DNA of 64,000 bases from Pleurodeles waltl (lineage: Eukaryota > Chordata > Amphibia > Caudata > Salamandridae): assembly GCF_031143425.1 (NCBI RefSeq), contig NC_090448.1, forward strand, positions 334,564,177-334,628,176, in the 5' to 3' direction. The position numbers and the translations under genes were made by a program. Under the pieces are notes generated by a model. The model saw only the letters and a program-made list of their open reading frames with translations. It made no database searches and was not told where the DNA came from. Positions 44,635-56,368 of this stretch are shown here, piece by piece (positions within the stretch are counted from its first letter, which is position 1; each line of letters begins with the position of its first letter).

Positions 44635-46029
44635 ATGGGAAAACGCAAGGCATCAGAACCCCCAAGGGGAAAGATGAATTCTGTAAAAAAACTTAGGAAT
44701 GCGGGTGAGAACTGCACAATAGCTGAAATAGACGATCTTATCGAGGAGGTAGAGTCACTACTATGCAGTAGGACCACCATTCGGGAGGGTCCCGATAAAA
44801 AGATTACCTCCTATTATACGAAGAAAATCAGACCAGTGGAAGATAAAGCGATAGAGATCGTTTCCCAGCAAGAGGGGGAGGCACCATCTGATGTCAGGAC
44901 TGATAGCCCTAGGGTTGCTGCAACTAGACCCATACACCTATGCACCATTGATAATGGTAGGAAGAAGGGCCATATCCAGGAGTGCGAAGTTAGGTGCTCC
45001 AATAAATATGCAGTCCTGGCAGAACTCGATAGTAGTAACATACAGAATACACAAGAGGGGGAACCCGTGGATGAATTACACCCATTTATCCCAACTGTAC
45101 AGCTAGATAGTGAAAGGACCACTCCTCTCAATTCAGAATCAGGGAACCCTCTAAAAAATAAAACAAGATCTATAGCAGACCTTTACGATCTAATCACCGG
45201 ATTAATCCAGGAAGTTAGGGATTTGAAACTTGAAGTAAGAACCTTAACAGATATTGTGGAAAAGGAGGGGGGTAGGGGTACCTATAGAGCCCAATGCGAA
45301 AGGGAGTCCCCCCCATATCACGCCATCTACAAGGTAGACCCACATATCCTCAAAATTTGATTACTAACCCTAACCTTATCCCAGCTACAGCTAAGATTGT
45401 ACAACAACCACAGGGATGCACGATAGGGGTCAATGTGGAACATATTGGTTCACGCAATTCCCAGAGAAGAAATGATAGTAACTTATGCCAAGGAACAGGG
45501 AAACCACAAAGAGATCCCCGTTTGGTAAAAGGACCCCAAAAAGGAAATTTGGAACTTACTCTGAACTCCTATCCCCAAGTATCTAATGATTATAACAAAA
45601 ACACTATATGGAATCCATACTCTGAGGAGGATAGGTTTCCTACTAGGACAAATGTTGTTCATCTGTTAAATGTTCCAAAATTGCCCTTAAATAGCAGAGA
45701 AGATGAGGACTCCTTAAAAAACAAGCTTATACATTGGATTAGGGCCAAAAGACACTGTTTATCCATAATTCGATCAGATATTAGGGGGGGCAGAAAGAAT
45801 CCCTGGAGAGAGGGGCCAACTTGACGTCATTGCATTAACACTCAAGGATGGAAGATTAATCAGAGGTTTGATTGACATGGAACAGAGAACCCCCGCCCCT
45901 AATTCCAATGCCATGAGGCTTAGCTTGGATCCATTAATTACCAAACTTCGAGTACAAAGGCATAAACACAATTACAATGAGGGACTGCAAAAGAGAAATT
46001 ATGATTCAAACCTTGAGAGAGTGGATTGA
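44635..46029 (+). CDS. LINE ORF1 protein (nucleic-acid-binding), two frame breaks
   Basis: Begins at ATG 44635 (MGKRKASEPPRGK, a basic N-terminus). Residues about 180-215 form a coiled-coil-like helix (YDLITGLIQEVRDLKLEVRT). The frame changes at a C7 run (45308-45314) and returns at a G7 run (45784-45790). The last part reads GQLDVIALTLKDGRLIRGLI and ends LERVD-TGA at 46027-46029. A one-base change in each run (C8, G6) would give one frame of about 464 codons. No CCHC knuckle was seen. It presumably coats the LINE RNA as other ORF1 proteins do. Confidence 0.7.
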
Positions 46030-46032
46030 CTA
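46027..46032 (+). promoter_or_regulatory. In-frame TGA-CTA between ORF1 and ORF2 (candidate readthrough site)
   Basis: ORF1 ends GAT-TGA and the next codons, CTA-ATC-CAG, continue open in the same frame through all of ORF2. UGA-CUA is an established stop-codon readthrough context in vertebrates and some RNA viruses. A stem (46064-46069 with 46087-46092, ATGGGG/CCCCAT, plus inner CCC/GGG) lies 34 bases downstream. Readthrough itself is inferred. Confidence 0.55.
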
Positions 46033-49000
46033 ATCCAGATAGATCAGGCACAAGTGGAACCCAATGGGGACCCAATAGTAGGGGAGCCCCATGAAGGGAA
46101 TGATCTTCATGCTATAGGGGCAGGGAGCGCAGTGGAGCTCTTGTATGGTAGGAAAAATTTAACAACTTATCCGAGCCATACTTTCAATGCCACAAGCCTA
46201 AACGGAAGGGGTCCTATCACCATTATTTCATGGAATGTAGCTGGCTTAAAAAATAAGCTTATAGACCCCGATTGGCAGGACTATATTGATCGACACCATG
46301 TCTGTCTCTTCCAAGAGACGTGGTTTAAAGATCCACCGTATAAAGTAGGATATAAAACCTACTTTATCAGTGCAACTTCAGCTGCCAGAGGGAGACCATC
46401 TGGGGGGTTGGTTGTATGGGCGAAGATTTCATTAAATGTTGAGATACGCATGCAAGCCACTGAGTCGGAGGACATTTTATGGTTGATAATGGGAAAAAAA
46501 AATAAGATAATAACCCACTTGTTTAATGTATATATAAGACCTAGAAAGTCAAACGTGGAGTCTCCAGAAATAACTCTACTAGACGACCTGCTCAAAAAAA
46601 TCCCAGTAGGTGAGACAATTATGATAGGGGGTGACCTTAATTGTAATTATGAACCTATAACTGGATTCGAACATTTAGCAGAAGAGGAAGACCGAATGAG
46701 AACAATTCCTTACCTAACAATAGAAAAAACTGTCCCAGGCACAGTGGCCGCATTGCAAATCATGAGCCTTACATTAAACCATGGACTGAGGGCATGTAAT
46801 GGCAGAGTGGGTGAATTCGGCCTTAATCTGGTTACTTTCCAGAGAGGCAACTCAACTTCAAAAATAGATTACATTCTGCATAGTATAAATACATGGGAAA
46901 GACTAGCGACCTTTAAAATCGATAAAAGAAGGGATAGCGATCACTTCCCGCTAATAATTGAATTCAAGGCACACTTCTTAGATTTGGACTCGAAATATAT
47001 AGAACATGACAAGGTGGAGTTACAACCCACCCTCAGTAACAACAGAAGGGTTGTAAAATGGCCAGCAATATTAGGCAATCAGGTCACTATGATAAATATT
47101 TACAACATATTTTCTGATCTCCTGGAGCCTTATGCAGAAAATAAACCTAGTGACATTCCTATTACGGCTATCCACCATTCATTGAGCACAATGTTAAGAC
47201 CTGTCCTGACCAAACAACTACAGAATAAGCACAAAAAGGAGAAGGCCCAAACCACCTCTAATAGTCCATGGTATACTATCAAATGTAGAGAGAGGAAAAG
47301 AGTACTGGTAGAGGCACTAAAGCAAAAATATCAATTAGCCGTACAGCAGGCAAGGGCCAGTTATAAGAAAACGCTGGCTACTGCCCAACGCAACTGGGAG
47401 GACCAAAAATGGCAAGACCTGCTGGTAGCAGCAAAAAGCAATGATGCAAGGACCTTCTGGAAAATAGTTACCCATGGTAGCAAAGAGGGGATATTTACTA
47501 CAGACCATCACATAGACCCCAAAACATGGGTTAACTACTTTACACATCTTTACTCTGACCCCCCCACCTTCGATTTTTATCCCTCAAGACATAAAACCCC
47601 AGTTACTTGGGGTATTTTACCCGAGTTACAGTTTAGTCTGGAGGAGACGGTGATTGCCATTGAAGCAATCAAGCCAGGAAAAGCCCCCGGTTTGGATAAG
47701 ATTCCGGGGGATATGTTCAAACATAGCATAGAAATCTGGGCACCTTATCTAAACCTTCTAAGTAACGCCATAGCAAGGGGAGGCCTAATGCCCGAGACAT
47801 GGACAGGGGCAGAAATAATCCCAATCCACAAAAAAGGATCCAGGGAAGACCCAGGGAATTATAGACCAATTAGCCTCATAGACGTCACACAAAAAATTTA
47901 TGCTAGACAGATCCTGAATAGAATCAATACCTGGATAGAAGAGAACAGCATAATGTCTATATACCAAGCAGGCTTTAGACTACAGACCAGTACAGTCGAC
48001 CAGGCCTTTAGGCTATTGACAATAATATGGAAATACACTAGACTAAAGAAAGGCCACCTGTATATTGCGTTTGTGGACCTGCGTGCAGCTTTTGATCTGG
48101 TGCCGAGAGACTCCTTATGGGCAGCATTAGGAAAACAGGGCATGCCAGGGAACCTCCTGGGCCAGCTGGAGAGGCTACATGAAAATACATTCGCAAAGGT
48201 CCGGTGGGGGCCAAAAGGAGAGCTGACAGACCCAATACCTATCAAGAGGGGGGTGAGACAGGGCTGTGTGCTCGCCCCAACACTTTTCTCATTATACATC
48301 AATGATCTGGTTCATCATCTGAAACAAAGTAACCACGACTCACCAAGATTGAATGATGATCCAGTCCCCGCCCTCCTTTTTGCAGATGACACCATCCTAT
48401 TGTCTCAAACTCCAATGGGCCTGCAAACTCTACTAGATAAATGTAGTGAGTATTGCAGCTTGAAGGGGTTAGAAATAAATGCAAACAAGACTAAATACTT
48501 AACTGTTAACCCTCACAAAGCGCTCAAGAGAAACATTTGGATTAGAGGGCAGGTACTGGAACGAGTTAAAAATTTCAACTACCTAGGGATACTGCTTGAT
48601 GCCAAATTGTCATGGGCGCCGCACATCAACAAAGCTGCTATCTCCTTAACTCATAGCTCCATGGCAATTAGTAAAAATTACAAATGTTCAAGGTCGAGCA
48701 CTGTGTCACCAGTATTCGAGATCTATAGGTGCAAAGCACAGGCCGCTGCTCTGTATGGCGCAGAACTCTGGGGATTCACAAAACTAACTCCATTGGCCAC
48801 TCAGGAAAAAATTTCATGAGGGGGGTACTGGGCCTCCCTCCATCCACTCCGTTGATTCCCTTAGCCTATGACACTAATATGAAACAAATAGGCAAATTGG
48901 CAGCCCTGAGGCCCCTGCTCTATTGGTGTAGACTTTGGACAACCCCTGAACTGATCCAATACAGGCAAGCATTAATTGAGATCATGGGCTTGGACAAGAC

Positions 49001-49582
49001 TATTTCCCTCCCGTGGCTTCATTATATCAGGCAAAGCTTTTACAATTTAGGGCTGAAATTCTATTGGGATGAACCGCATATACTCACAACCCAATCAAAG
49101 ATCCGACTAAAGCAAGTATTTTGGGACTTCATCTTTAATAGCCCTTTTCATAGCAAAGATTCAGGTAGACTAACCTTAAGTTTTCTGGATTTTAAACCAT
49201 TACCGAGCGCTGAGGAATGGATCGATACTATTCAACCTAGACGAGCAAAAGTTTTATTTATGAAGTATCGATATGGGATTCTCCAGGTCAAGGCTTTTAC
49301 CGTTAAATGGGGCCTCCTGAATGGGAGTAATCATGAGGCGACCTGCGAGCTATGTAATATGGAGACACCAGAAACGACGGATCATGTCCTTTTAAATTGC
49401 ATTGCCTACGATAAACTAAGGAAGAAATGGATCCGACCCATCTGCAGGAACGTTGGAATCAGGAACTACAATGAAGCTGCCAGATTCTTGAGATCCAGCT
49501 CGACACCATATGTTGTTTTTGGTCTAAGCCGGTTCTTAATAGCAATTTCATTCATCAGAGACAAGGCGGGCCTGAGGTTGTA
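46030..49582 (+). CDS. LINE ORF2: AP endonuclease-reverse transcriptase, one frame break
   Basis: About 1,184 codons, open from directly after the TGA. There is no ATG before 46450, which is already past the first endonuclease motifs. Endonuclease: ISWNVAGL (about 46232), LFQETW (about 46306), GGDLNCNY (about 46628), SDHFPL (about 46938). RT: GKAPGLDKIPGDMF (about 47680), YRPISLID, FVDLRAAFDLVPRD (motif A), GVRQGCVLAPTLFSLYINDL (motif B), LLFADDTIL (catalytic, about 48377). The C-terminal CELCNMETPETTDHVLLNC (about 49340) is a CCHC-type zinc motif. The frame breaks once at an A6 run (48806-48811); A7 would join it. All catalytic motifs are intact. Confidence 0.88.
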
Positions 49583-50626
49583 GGTGCTTTAATTCAGGCA
49601 AAACTCCCAAACTTAACCTATGGTCCTGAAATCAATAATTGGGAGTCACCCTCTGCAATTCAATGGCCTTGGGACCTACAATCAGCCAAGGATATATCTA
49701 GCCCAGGGGACATTGTCTATGCCCGGGAGGACCGTAGTTACTGGGAGGTTGATTAAGTTACCTAGAATGGTCATTGTCACTTATGAAACTTGCTCCTGGA
49801 TTCTGATATTTATCTACTTTTATCCCAAAAAATCTCCTCTTAGTTAGGCAAACAAGTGCCTGATGGCACGGGAGGTAAATTTTATGGGTCTTACAAATGA
49901 AATACTGTAATCGACTTTTATTTATTGTTTTTAAGACCAACATCAGATAACTTGTCTCTAGTAGTTAAGTGAATATTAGCTGCTGCTAGAACAATGTGCC
50001 TTTTTGTATTACTTGATTGCATATGACCTCTAAGTAATATAGGCACGCAAGAAAGAAAGGAAACGTTGGGCCCTAGGGATTGTTAATCATTTCTTAAAAA
50101 TTAGTCAAATAACCCCTCACGTGATGATGGTATCTATACTGCTAAGATTGTAGAGGCAACTTGAACCTACTAGAGGCAAATAATCATTCAAAAGCATATA
50201 TCCTATTTTCATAATGGTCACTTTTTGAGCTAGTCCATAGTTAATGCTACTACTAGTGAGATAGCAATTTTTAACTGTCTTTTGTATAAAGGTTTATATT
50301 TTAGGGGAATTTTATAAAATGTTATAATATTTATATGGTGATTTGCATGATGATGTGTACTGTATATTTTATAGTGTTTTATGGATTAATTGTTGATTTT
50401 TAATAACATTTATACCCATAACTTGCCTATTTGCACTGTATGGCCCTGAGGGAGCCCTGGTCTCGATCTGTTTTTAGTGCTTTTTTTTTTTTTTTTTGTC
50501 CTTTGTCTTTTTTCTTTCTTTTAAAAAGTGTTTTTGTTCCTTTTAGAAATGTAAGAATTTTGCCAGTATGCTTTTATGGTATTGTTTTACCGAAATAAAG
50601 CTGGAAATTGAAAATAAAAAATAAAA
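49583..50626 (+). other. LINE 3' UTR and tail
   Basis: About 1 kb AT-rich, with a T18-like run near 50481-50498, then CGAAATAAAGCTGG (polyadenylation-type signal at about 50594) and a short AATAAAA repeat tail before the target duplication. Confidence 0.75.
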
Positions 50627-50637
50627 AATATTAACTA
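50627..50637. repeat. LINE target-site duplication, right copy
   Basis: AATATTAACTA, matching 44178-44188; the host sequence continues CAGATTGAAAG exactly as at about 29.69 kb in copy 1. Confidence 0.9.
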
Positions 50638-51469
50638 CAGATTGAAAGTAGAATGTTCCATTTTCACCCTGCTACCGTGAAGGGAAAACTTTTCTTGCAA
50701 TGTCTTTGCTAGGTCACTAGTTTTCTGATCTACTGGCAGCAGCTGCAGCCTATGCTAACACTTTTTATGCTTCTGAAGAGAGCATTAGGTGGGTAAATGT
50801 GGCTATTAAAGGCTTCACCAGCACAAAGGTCAGAGTGGAAGGTACCCACACAGCTTCATAGGCATATTGCAGGGCCTACAGTATGAAAAGATCCCCTTAA
50901 TGAAGAGGAAGGGAAAGATCTGATGCTGGGACGTATGCTGCCCAAATACACACTACACTGAAGACAAGCAGGTCTGCAGGGAGGTATTACACGGCACCAC
51001 ATACACCATAATAAAACCCCGAAAGGCTAGTAGAGATGTTAGACTACTTTATAAGGTATATGTGATAAACTGTTTGGTGAATTCAATCTCACACTATTTC
51101 CTGTTGCTGAGTTATCTGATGATAGGCTCATACTTTCACTATATATGGTGTAATTTACATCTGCAGGTAATAAACACCAGGTATTTTATAATACAATGAT
51201 ATATGCAAACTGTTTCAGGGGATCTGGAGCAGGGTTTTTTATTTTTATCCTGCCAGAGCTTCTCTTACAAATCTGCGGTTTTCCTAACATGCCCAATAAT
51301 TCTAATCCTTATAGTCCAAATGAGATGACAAGTACCTAACTGTTGTAATTTTTTCACAGAGGCCAAGCCTAGCTACACATCTCTGAGGACTTTTAGTGGT
51401 GGGCACACACCGTTGGCACTACACAAAAGTAGCAGTTCCTCTATAATTCTAAAAGTTATGTATAGAGGG

Positions 51470-51565
51470 TGTGACCGTTGATACATTACATGTTTAATTA
51501 ATAATCACATCAAATAATGTGACTATTGATACATTACATGTTTAATTAATAATCACATCATATAG
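51470..51565. repeat. Two tandem 48-bp units, copy 2
   Basis: Same repeat as 30510-30605; both units are conserved. Confidence 0.9.
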
Positions 51566-51667
51566 TATGTCTTGTTAAGTATTGATAGTCAAGGGGAATA
51601 TTAGCATCTATCTGCAGTCTGTGTTGTTTTGCAATGTTCAGACCATTCTATAATTTCCTTCTACTTT

Positions 51668-51988
51668 TTACAGATTTTTCTCTCGGTGATATGTTCCACA
51701 AATTAATTGTGTAAACTCAGGTGTAAACTTTTCCAACCACAGGCAACAACCTTCACAAGAACATGGTGCATTTGATTTTATAATTATGAGCTCCGCCTTG
51801 ACGTGTAATAAGATCTTCTGGACCTTGGAACTCAGATGAAAAATCTGGAAAGAATAACTGTTTACAAGGGTGTAAAGACTACTCGACCCTTGTTGAAACA
51901 GCACCATGGTACCTTGAAGCCTGGCAATTATAGGTCTAGGTTGGCCTGAATTTGAGCCTGTTTCTTTCGTTGTGTGCACCTTCGCCAT
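51668..51988 (-). pseudogene. Possible L1 ORF1 remnant, copy 2
   Basis: Translation is identical to that of 30708-31028 (PRPIIARLQ, SKVQKI). The lack of any amino-acid difference may only reflect the recent duplication. Confidence 0.4.
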
Positions 51989-52253
51989 AGCAAATAAAAA
52001 AACACAGACATCCCTGAGTGGTCATGTCAGGACCATAGGCACAATCAGTGCTCAGACTAATCCTGGAAGAAGAGAAGTGAGAATGTTTCAGATTGTTGGT
52101 AGAAAGTAATCAGGCCTCTGGGTTAATTCACCTTAGCATGTGGCCCCAAAGATATTGTTTGTTTGAATTTGGCCACCAGGGGCAACATATTTTCATAACC
52201 TAGTATTTTCAATAAAAACAATTCTAGTATTCGCGTTACGAATTTTTCAATTA

Positions 52254-52280
52254 TATTAAGGACACGGAGGCGAGGATTAT
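52254..52280 (-). repeat. DIRS-A terminal repeat motif, copy 2
   Basis: TATTAAGGACACGGAGGCGA then GGATTAT, complementary to 52777-52804. Confidence 0.7.
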
Positions 52281-52776
52281 GCTTCTCTTTCTTCACTTTA
52301 ATTTTGACAGCAGCCAATCAGAAAGTGTAACAAAAAAAAACTACAAATCCCAACAGTCTCAATAACACGTGATGACCATAGAGGTGAATCCCTATATAAC
52401 ACTGACACACATTAATCAACTCCTCTTTCTTTGCTGGAACAACACAAAAAGTCTATTCGGGACCATAATCCACAAACTTAATGACATCATATGGCCCGTA
52501 GAGGAGAAATCAAGACAACCAACTTGAAAAAGAAGATGGGTGAAATCCAATATCCGTCTGGATCCTCAGAACAATACGCTGGAGGCATGACAAAATGATT
52601 TGTCCTCAGCTCCTGCAAAGAGATGAAAAAACCAGGCCGTAAAACTGAACCACAATAAAATAACCCTATATGCATTAACAGGTAGGGAAAAGCACTGAAA
52701 CACAGTAAACATTTCAATGGAGATGGTAAACAGTTATAGAATAACAAACCAAACACAATGTTAACAGTGCGGGTGG

Positions 52777-52804
52777 AATAATCCTCGCCTCCATGTCCTT
52801 AATA
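52777..52804 (-). repeat. DIRS-A internal complementary region, copy 2
   Basis: Inverted counterpart of the terminal motif, 523 bp inside the element, with one mismatch in the core (CAT for CGT). Confidence 0.65.
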
Positions 52805-52889
52805 GAATAAAAAAACTCTTAATGTGAATGCTAGAAACTTTTTTATTCTGTGTCAGGACCGGACGCTCCGATTATGCTTGTTTAAAGCT

Positions 52890-53794
52890 GATCCACCTCC
52901 AATGATGCAATATCCACAATAGGCTTCCAATAAAATAATTTGAATGTAGATTCAGAGGAACAATCTGCAGCTCTTTAAATGTCTTCTAGACAGGAACCCA
53001 AGGCAAAAGATTTTGAAGCCATGGCCCCTCTAGTGGAATGAGCGCCAACTTTAGAAATATCATTGCCTGCTTTACTCAAGAGCCAGCGAATCCATCTGGC
53101 CAGAGTAGCAGACTAAACAGGGTGATAAGGTTTAACCAATTAAATAAAAAAATGACCCCCCATATAAGAACAAACTTCTTCTGTGCTTACCTCATAAGCT
53201 CCGAGACACTGTACTACACACAATTTGGGATTGTCCACAAAACTAGGATAAGAAACCGATTTCAAATTACACTTGGTACGAAGTGAAATAGAAAAAGTTA
53301 CTCCATCAGGGGAAAACATCCTGTCTGCTAAATCCAGGGCTGTAGCATCAGAAACCCTTTTACATGAAATTAAATATAGTAATATGGTGAGTTTGGCAGA
53401 AAGCTGCTTACTGGAAAAGAATTTATTAGCCGTCCAAGACTCTAAAAAGCATAAAACAATACTCATATCCCACAGAGTAGAATAACGCAGATTAGGGGGA
53501 TTAGCTAACCTTATAACTCTCAAAAGCTTGCAAACGATGGGTAATTCTCCCACTGGTTTACCCTCTATTGACAAATGACCCGCCGAAATGGCCGACCAAT
53601 AGTTATTAACCGATCTATATACCAAACCCGACAAAGCTAGAGAAGACAAAAAATTTAAGACCAAACTGCAGTCCGCTGAAGAAGGCTCAGCGTTCCGTGC
53701 ACTGCACCAAGCACTCCATTGGTTCCAAGCAGAAGCATATCTCTTGTGGGGACTGGAAGACCAGGATCCCGCACTGAAAGTGGAAGACTCCTGT
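52890..53794 (-). pseudogene. DIRS-A tyrosine recombinase, copy 2
   Basis: Same features as copy 1: SAM-like N-terminus (VLNFLSSLALSGLVYRSVNN), Arg box ISCKRVSDATALDL (about 53345), H-x-x-R box AHSTRGAMASKSF (about 53020) and terminal Tyr (about 52935). The frame between the Arg and His boxes is shifted near 53.15 kb and a stop (DI*RAAD) follows the His box, so no full-length protein is made. Confidence 0.8.
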
Positions 53795-53942
53795 TAAAGG
53801 CCTGGGACACTCCATCTTTCCCTGAGAGATGCCAAGCCACTAGGGTCAGCTGTCCCGAAAGAACAAGAGGATGAGGAAAGCCCAGAGGATCCAGAAGGAG
53901 GTTCCACCTGAACGGAATTAATAGAGGATGTCCGCAATTCAA

Positions 53943-54880
53943 TTACAGAGCCACCGGAAACCAGGCTTGGGACCTCCAGGGAGGAGTCACCAGAACAAGA
54001 TCCGCCTGCTGACGACAGATCTGAGCCAACACCCTGGGAATCATCAAAAAGGGAGGGAATGCATACCCCAGATCCAGAGACCAATCCTGCAGGAATGAGT
54101 CTGTCGCTAATGCTTCCAGATTTGGCCTCCAACTGACAAACCTTTTCATTTGTCGGTTGAGACTAGAAGCAAAAAGATCTATCGAGAAAGGACCCCACCG
54201 AGTGCAGAGGGCCCGAAAAACCTTGGGGTGAAGCCTCCAGTCGCTGAAATCCCAAAGGTGACGAGAATGCCAATCCGCAACTGAAGTGCTGCTCCCTGGC
54301 AGATATTCTGCCACCACCGAGATCCGGTTTTGCAGGCAGAAGTGCCAAAAATCCTTGTCAATCTCCGCTAGAATGCGAGATCTAGTCCCCCCAGTTTGTT
54401 GACATCTCACCGCCGAGATATTGTCCATTCGAAGAAGTATACAATTCGTCTTGAGAGGGGACAAACCCTTGATTGCAAATGAGCCCACTAGAAGCTCCAG
54501 ACAATTGATATGCAGGTCCAGTTCTGACTTGGACCAATGACCCCATGTGGAAACTGACCCGCAACGTGCCCACTTCCCCCAAAAGGCTGGCATCAGACTA
54601 TCACAATCTCCGGGGAGGAACTAAAAATAGCCCTGCCATTCCAAGCCTCCATGTGGTCCAACCACCAACTCATCTCCAATCGAGCCTCCTCCGATAGAGG
54701 AACCTGATCCGCATACCTGAGGCCCTTCTGAAGATGGGAAATTTTCAACCTCTACAGTGCTCTGTAACGGAGGGGTCCTGGAAATATTGCCTGGATGGAG
54801 GAAGAAAGCAGGCCCACCATATGAGCAATCACCCTCAATGATACAGTCAGTCTGGACAACAGTAACCTCTATTTTCTCTT
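53943..54880 (-). pseudogene. DIRS-A RNase H region, copy 2
   Basis: From about 54880 toward 53943: YADQVPLSEEARLEMSWWLD, SDAS (frameshifted at about 54598), CLELLVGSFAIKG, LRMDNISAV, GTRSRILAEI, then DLFASSLNRQMKRF and YAFPPFLMIPRVL, a conserved tail of DIRS/Ngaro RNase H regions. Frame changes are shared with copy 1. Confidence 0.82.
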
Positions 54881-54883
54881 GAT

Positions 54884-56368
54884 TCAATGAATGTTTTGAG
54901 GGGGAAGGATCAACTGAGCTCGGATGGAGTATACCCGAAATCCCAGAATATCCATCCGCTGTGCCGCAATTAATACTGACTTTTTGGCGTTGATTATGAA
55001 TCCCAAATCCTGAAGAAGGGAAATGGCCCACTCCAGGTGGGAGAGGAGAAGACTGGGGCATTGAGCCATGATAAGTATGTCGTCTAGGTAGAATATTAGA
55101 CGTACCCCTCGTGAAGGAAGGAACTCAACTACCGGCCGCATCACCTTCGCGAAGCACAAAGGGGCTGAACAGAGGCCAAAAGAAAGAACCTTGTTCTCGT
55201 AATAGAGGCCTTCCCACAGAAACTGGAGAAAACGCTGGTGGGGAGGAAATATAGGAATGGTTAGATAAGCATCCTTTAGATCTAAGCAAACCATCCAGTC
55301 TCCTTCTTGGAGAATGTCCCTCAACAAGTGGATACTCTCCACCTTGAAGTGGCGATAAACCAAGTATCTGTTGAACTCTTTGAGGTTCAAAACCAGACAG
55401 GAACCACCCCCTTTTTTGTCTACTAGAAACACAGGACTGAGAATACCGACAGGATGCTTTGAAACCCTGACAATAGCACCTTTTCTCAAAAGTGAAGATA
55501 TTTCTGCAGAAATGAAACTGCGATCTTGAAGGGAAAAATAAGTCGGACGGGGAGGGGAAAACGGCTGAGAGGGGGACTCGTAAAATTCAAGCTTGAAGCT
55601 CTGGATGCTCTCCAGGACCCAAGAATCGCAAGTGATCTTGCGCCACGCTTGCAATGAACCCCCTTTCCTGCCCCCCCCAAAATAACCTCTGAACTCACAA
55701 TCACCTGTAGATCCTGCATCCTGGGAGTAGGATTGGATGCTTTTAGATCTCACTCTGCAGAACCTTGAACGAACCGCTCTCAGGCAGGAGGGGTAGAAAG
55801 TTGGGGTGGAGGAGTCATATTCTTGGAAACCACCTCTGCCTTGGTGGTAGTAACCTTGCCGAGGGCCCTGTTGGTTGAAATGGCCGAAGGCACGCTCTCT
55901 GTAGCACCCGGCCCCGTGAAAAAGTGGGCGAAGAACTCTTTTGATAGACCCTTGGGCCTTGTCCAGATTCGCGTAAGCCGCTGCAAATTTAGAAAGTTCC
56001 TTAAGGAAAGGAGAGCCAAAAAGCAAGCCCTGAGCTAGAGGACCTGACTCCGAGGAAGCAAGGTCCACCAATTTGGTATCCAACTTAATCAATATGGAAC
56101 GGCAACGTTCTGCAGAGATAGCACAATTAGCATTCCCCAGAAAGCACAGGGCCCTTTGAGGCCAACCGACCAAAACGTCGGGGTCAATGGACTCACAAGA
56201 TTCCTTGGTCTGAAAATCCAGTTCCAAAATCTCTGTCAATGGGCCAGTTACATCTAAAAGCTTGTCCTGGCAACCACACCAGGCTCGATCTATGCCCTTC
56301 TTCGGGTCTTTTGAAATCATTTTCAGATAAATGACTAAAGTAGGATCCAATTCAGGAGTTTCAGTCAC
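54884..56368 (-). CDS. DIRS-A gag C-terminal block fused to reverse transcriptase, copy 2
   Basis: A 494-codon open frame. Residues about 1-190 are the second half of the gag-like region (GWPQRALCFLGNANCAISAE, FGSPFLKELSKFAA, a Gly/Gln/Arg-rich segment). Residues about 230-494 are RT: VFLVDKKGGGSCLVLNLKEF, VCLDLKDAYLTIPIF (motif A), SFGLCSAPLCF (motif B) and FYLDDILIM (catalytic, about 55085). The nominal start is a GTG overlapping the TGA of the upstream gag frame, so it is probably reached by frameshifting or belonged to one frame. Copy 1 has a stop at residue about 132. Confidence 0.82.
   Translation of the reverse strand: MTETPELDPTLVIYLKMISKDPKKGIDRAWCGCQDKLLDVTGPLTEILELDFQTKESCESIDPDVLVGWPQRALCFLGNANCAISAERCRSILIKLDTKLVDLASSESGPLAQGLLFGSPFLKELSKFAAAYANLDKAQGSIKRVLRPLFHGAGCYRERAFGHFNQQGPRQGYYHQGRGGFQEYDSSTPTFYPSCLRAVRSRFCRVRSKSIQSYSQDAGSTGDCEFRGYFGGGRKGGSLQAWRKITCDSWVLESIQSFKLEFYESPSQPFSPPRPTYFSLQDRSFISAEISSLLRKGAIVRVSKHPVGILSPVFLVDKKGGGSCLVLNLKEFNRYLVYRHFKVESIHLLRDILQEGDWMVCLDLKDAYLTIPIFPPHQRFLQFLWEGLYYENKVLSFGLCSAPLCFAKVMRPVVEFLPSRGVRLIFYLDDILIMAQCPSLLLSHLEWAISLLQDLGFIINAKKSVLIAAQRMDILGFRVYSIRAQLILPPQNIH

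Larger units (their letters stand above)
44189..50626 (+). mobile_element. Full-length Vingi/Ingi-like LINE (I-group non-LTR retrotransposon)
   Basis: A 6,438-bp insertion present only in duplication copy 2, flanked by an 11-bp target duplication. It has a GC-rich leader with two 77-bp monomers, ORF1, ORF2 (apurinic endonuclease, RT, C-terminal CCHC) and a 3' UTR ending in AATAAAG and a short (AATAAAA)n tail. The RT and C-terminal zinc motif resemble the Vingi/Ingi lineage; this clade call is by eye. The few frame breaks all sit in homopolymers. Confidence 0.88.
50638..52253. other. AT-rich DNA, copy 2, right of the LINE
   Basis: Duplicate of about 29680-31293. Contains the tandem 48-bp units (51470-51565) and the possible L1 ORF1 remnant. 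Nothing else recognised. Confidence 0.6.

Noticed and set aside
46054..46056. Start of LINE ORF2 at 46054
   Set aside because: The codon is GTG; the frame is open upstream to the TGA at 46027, so this is not a supported start.
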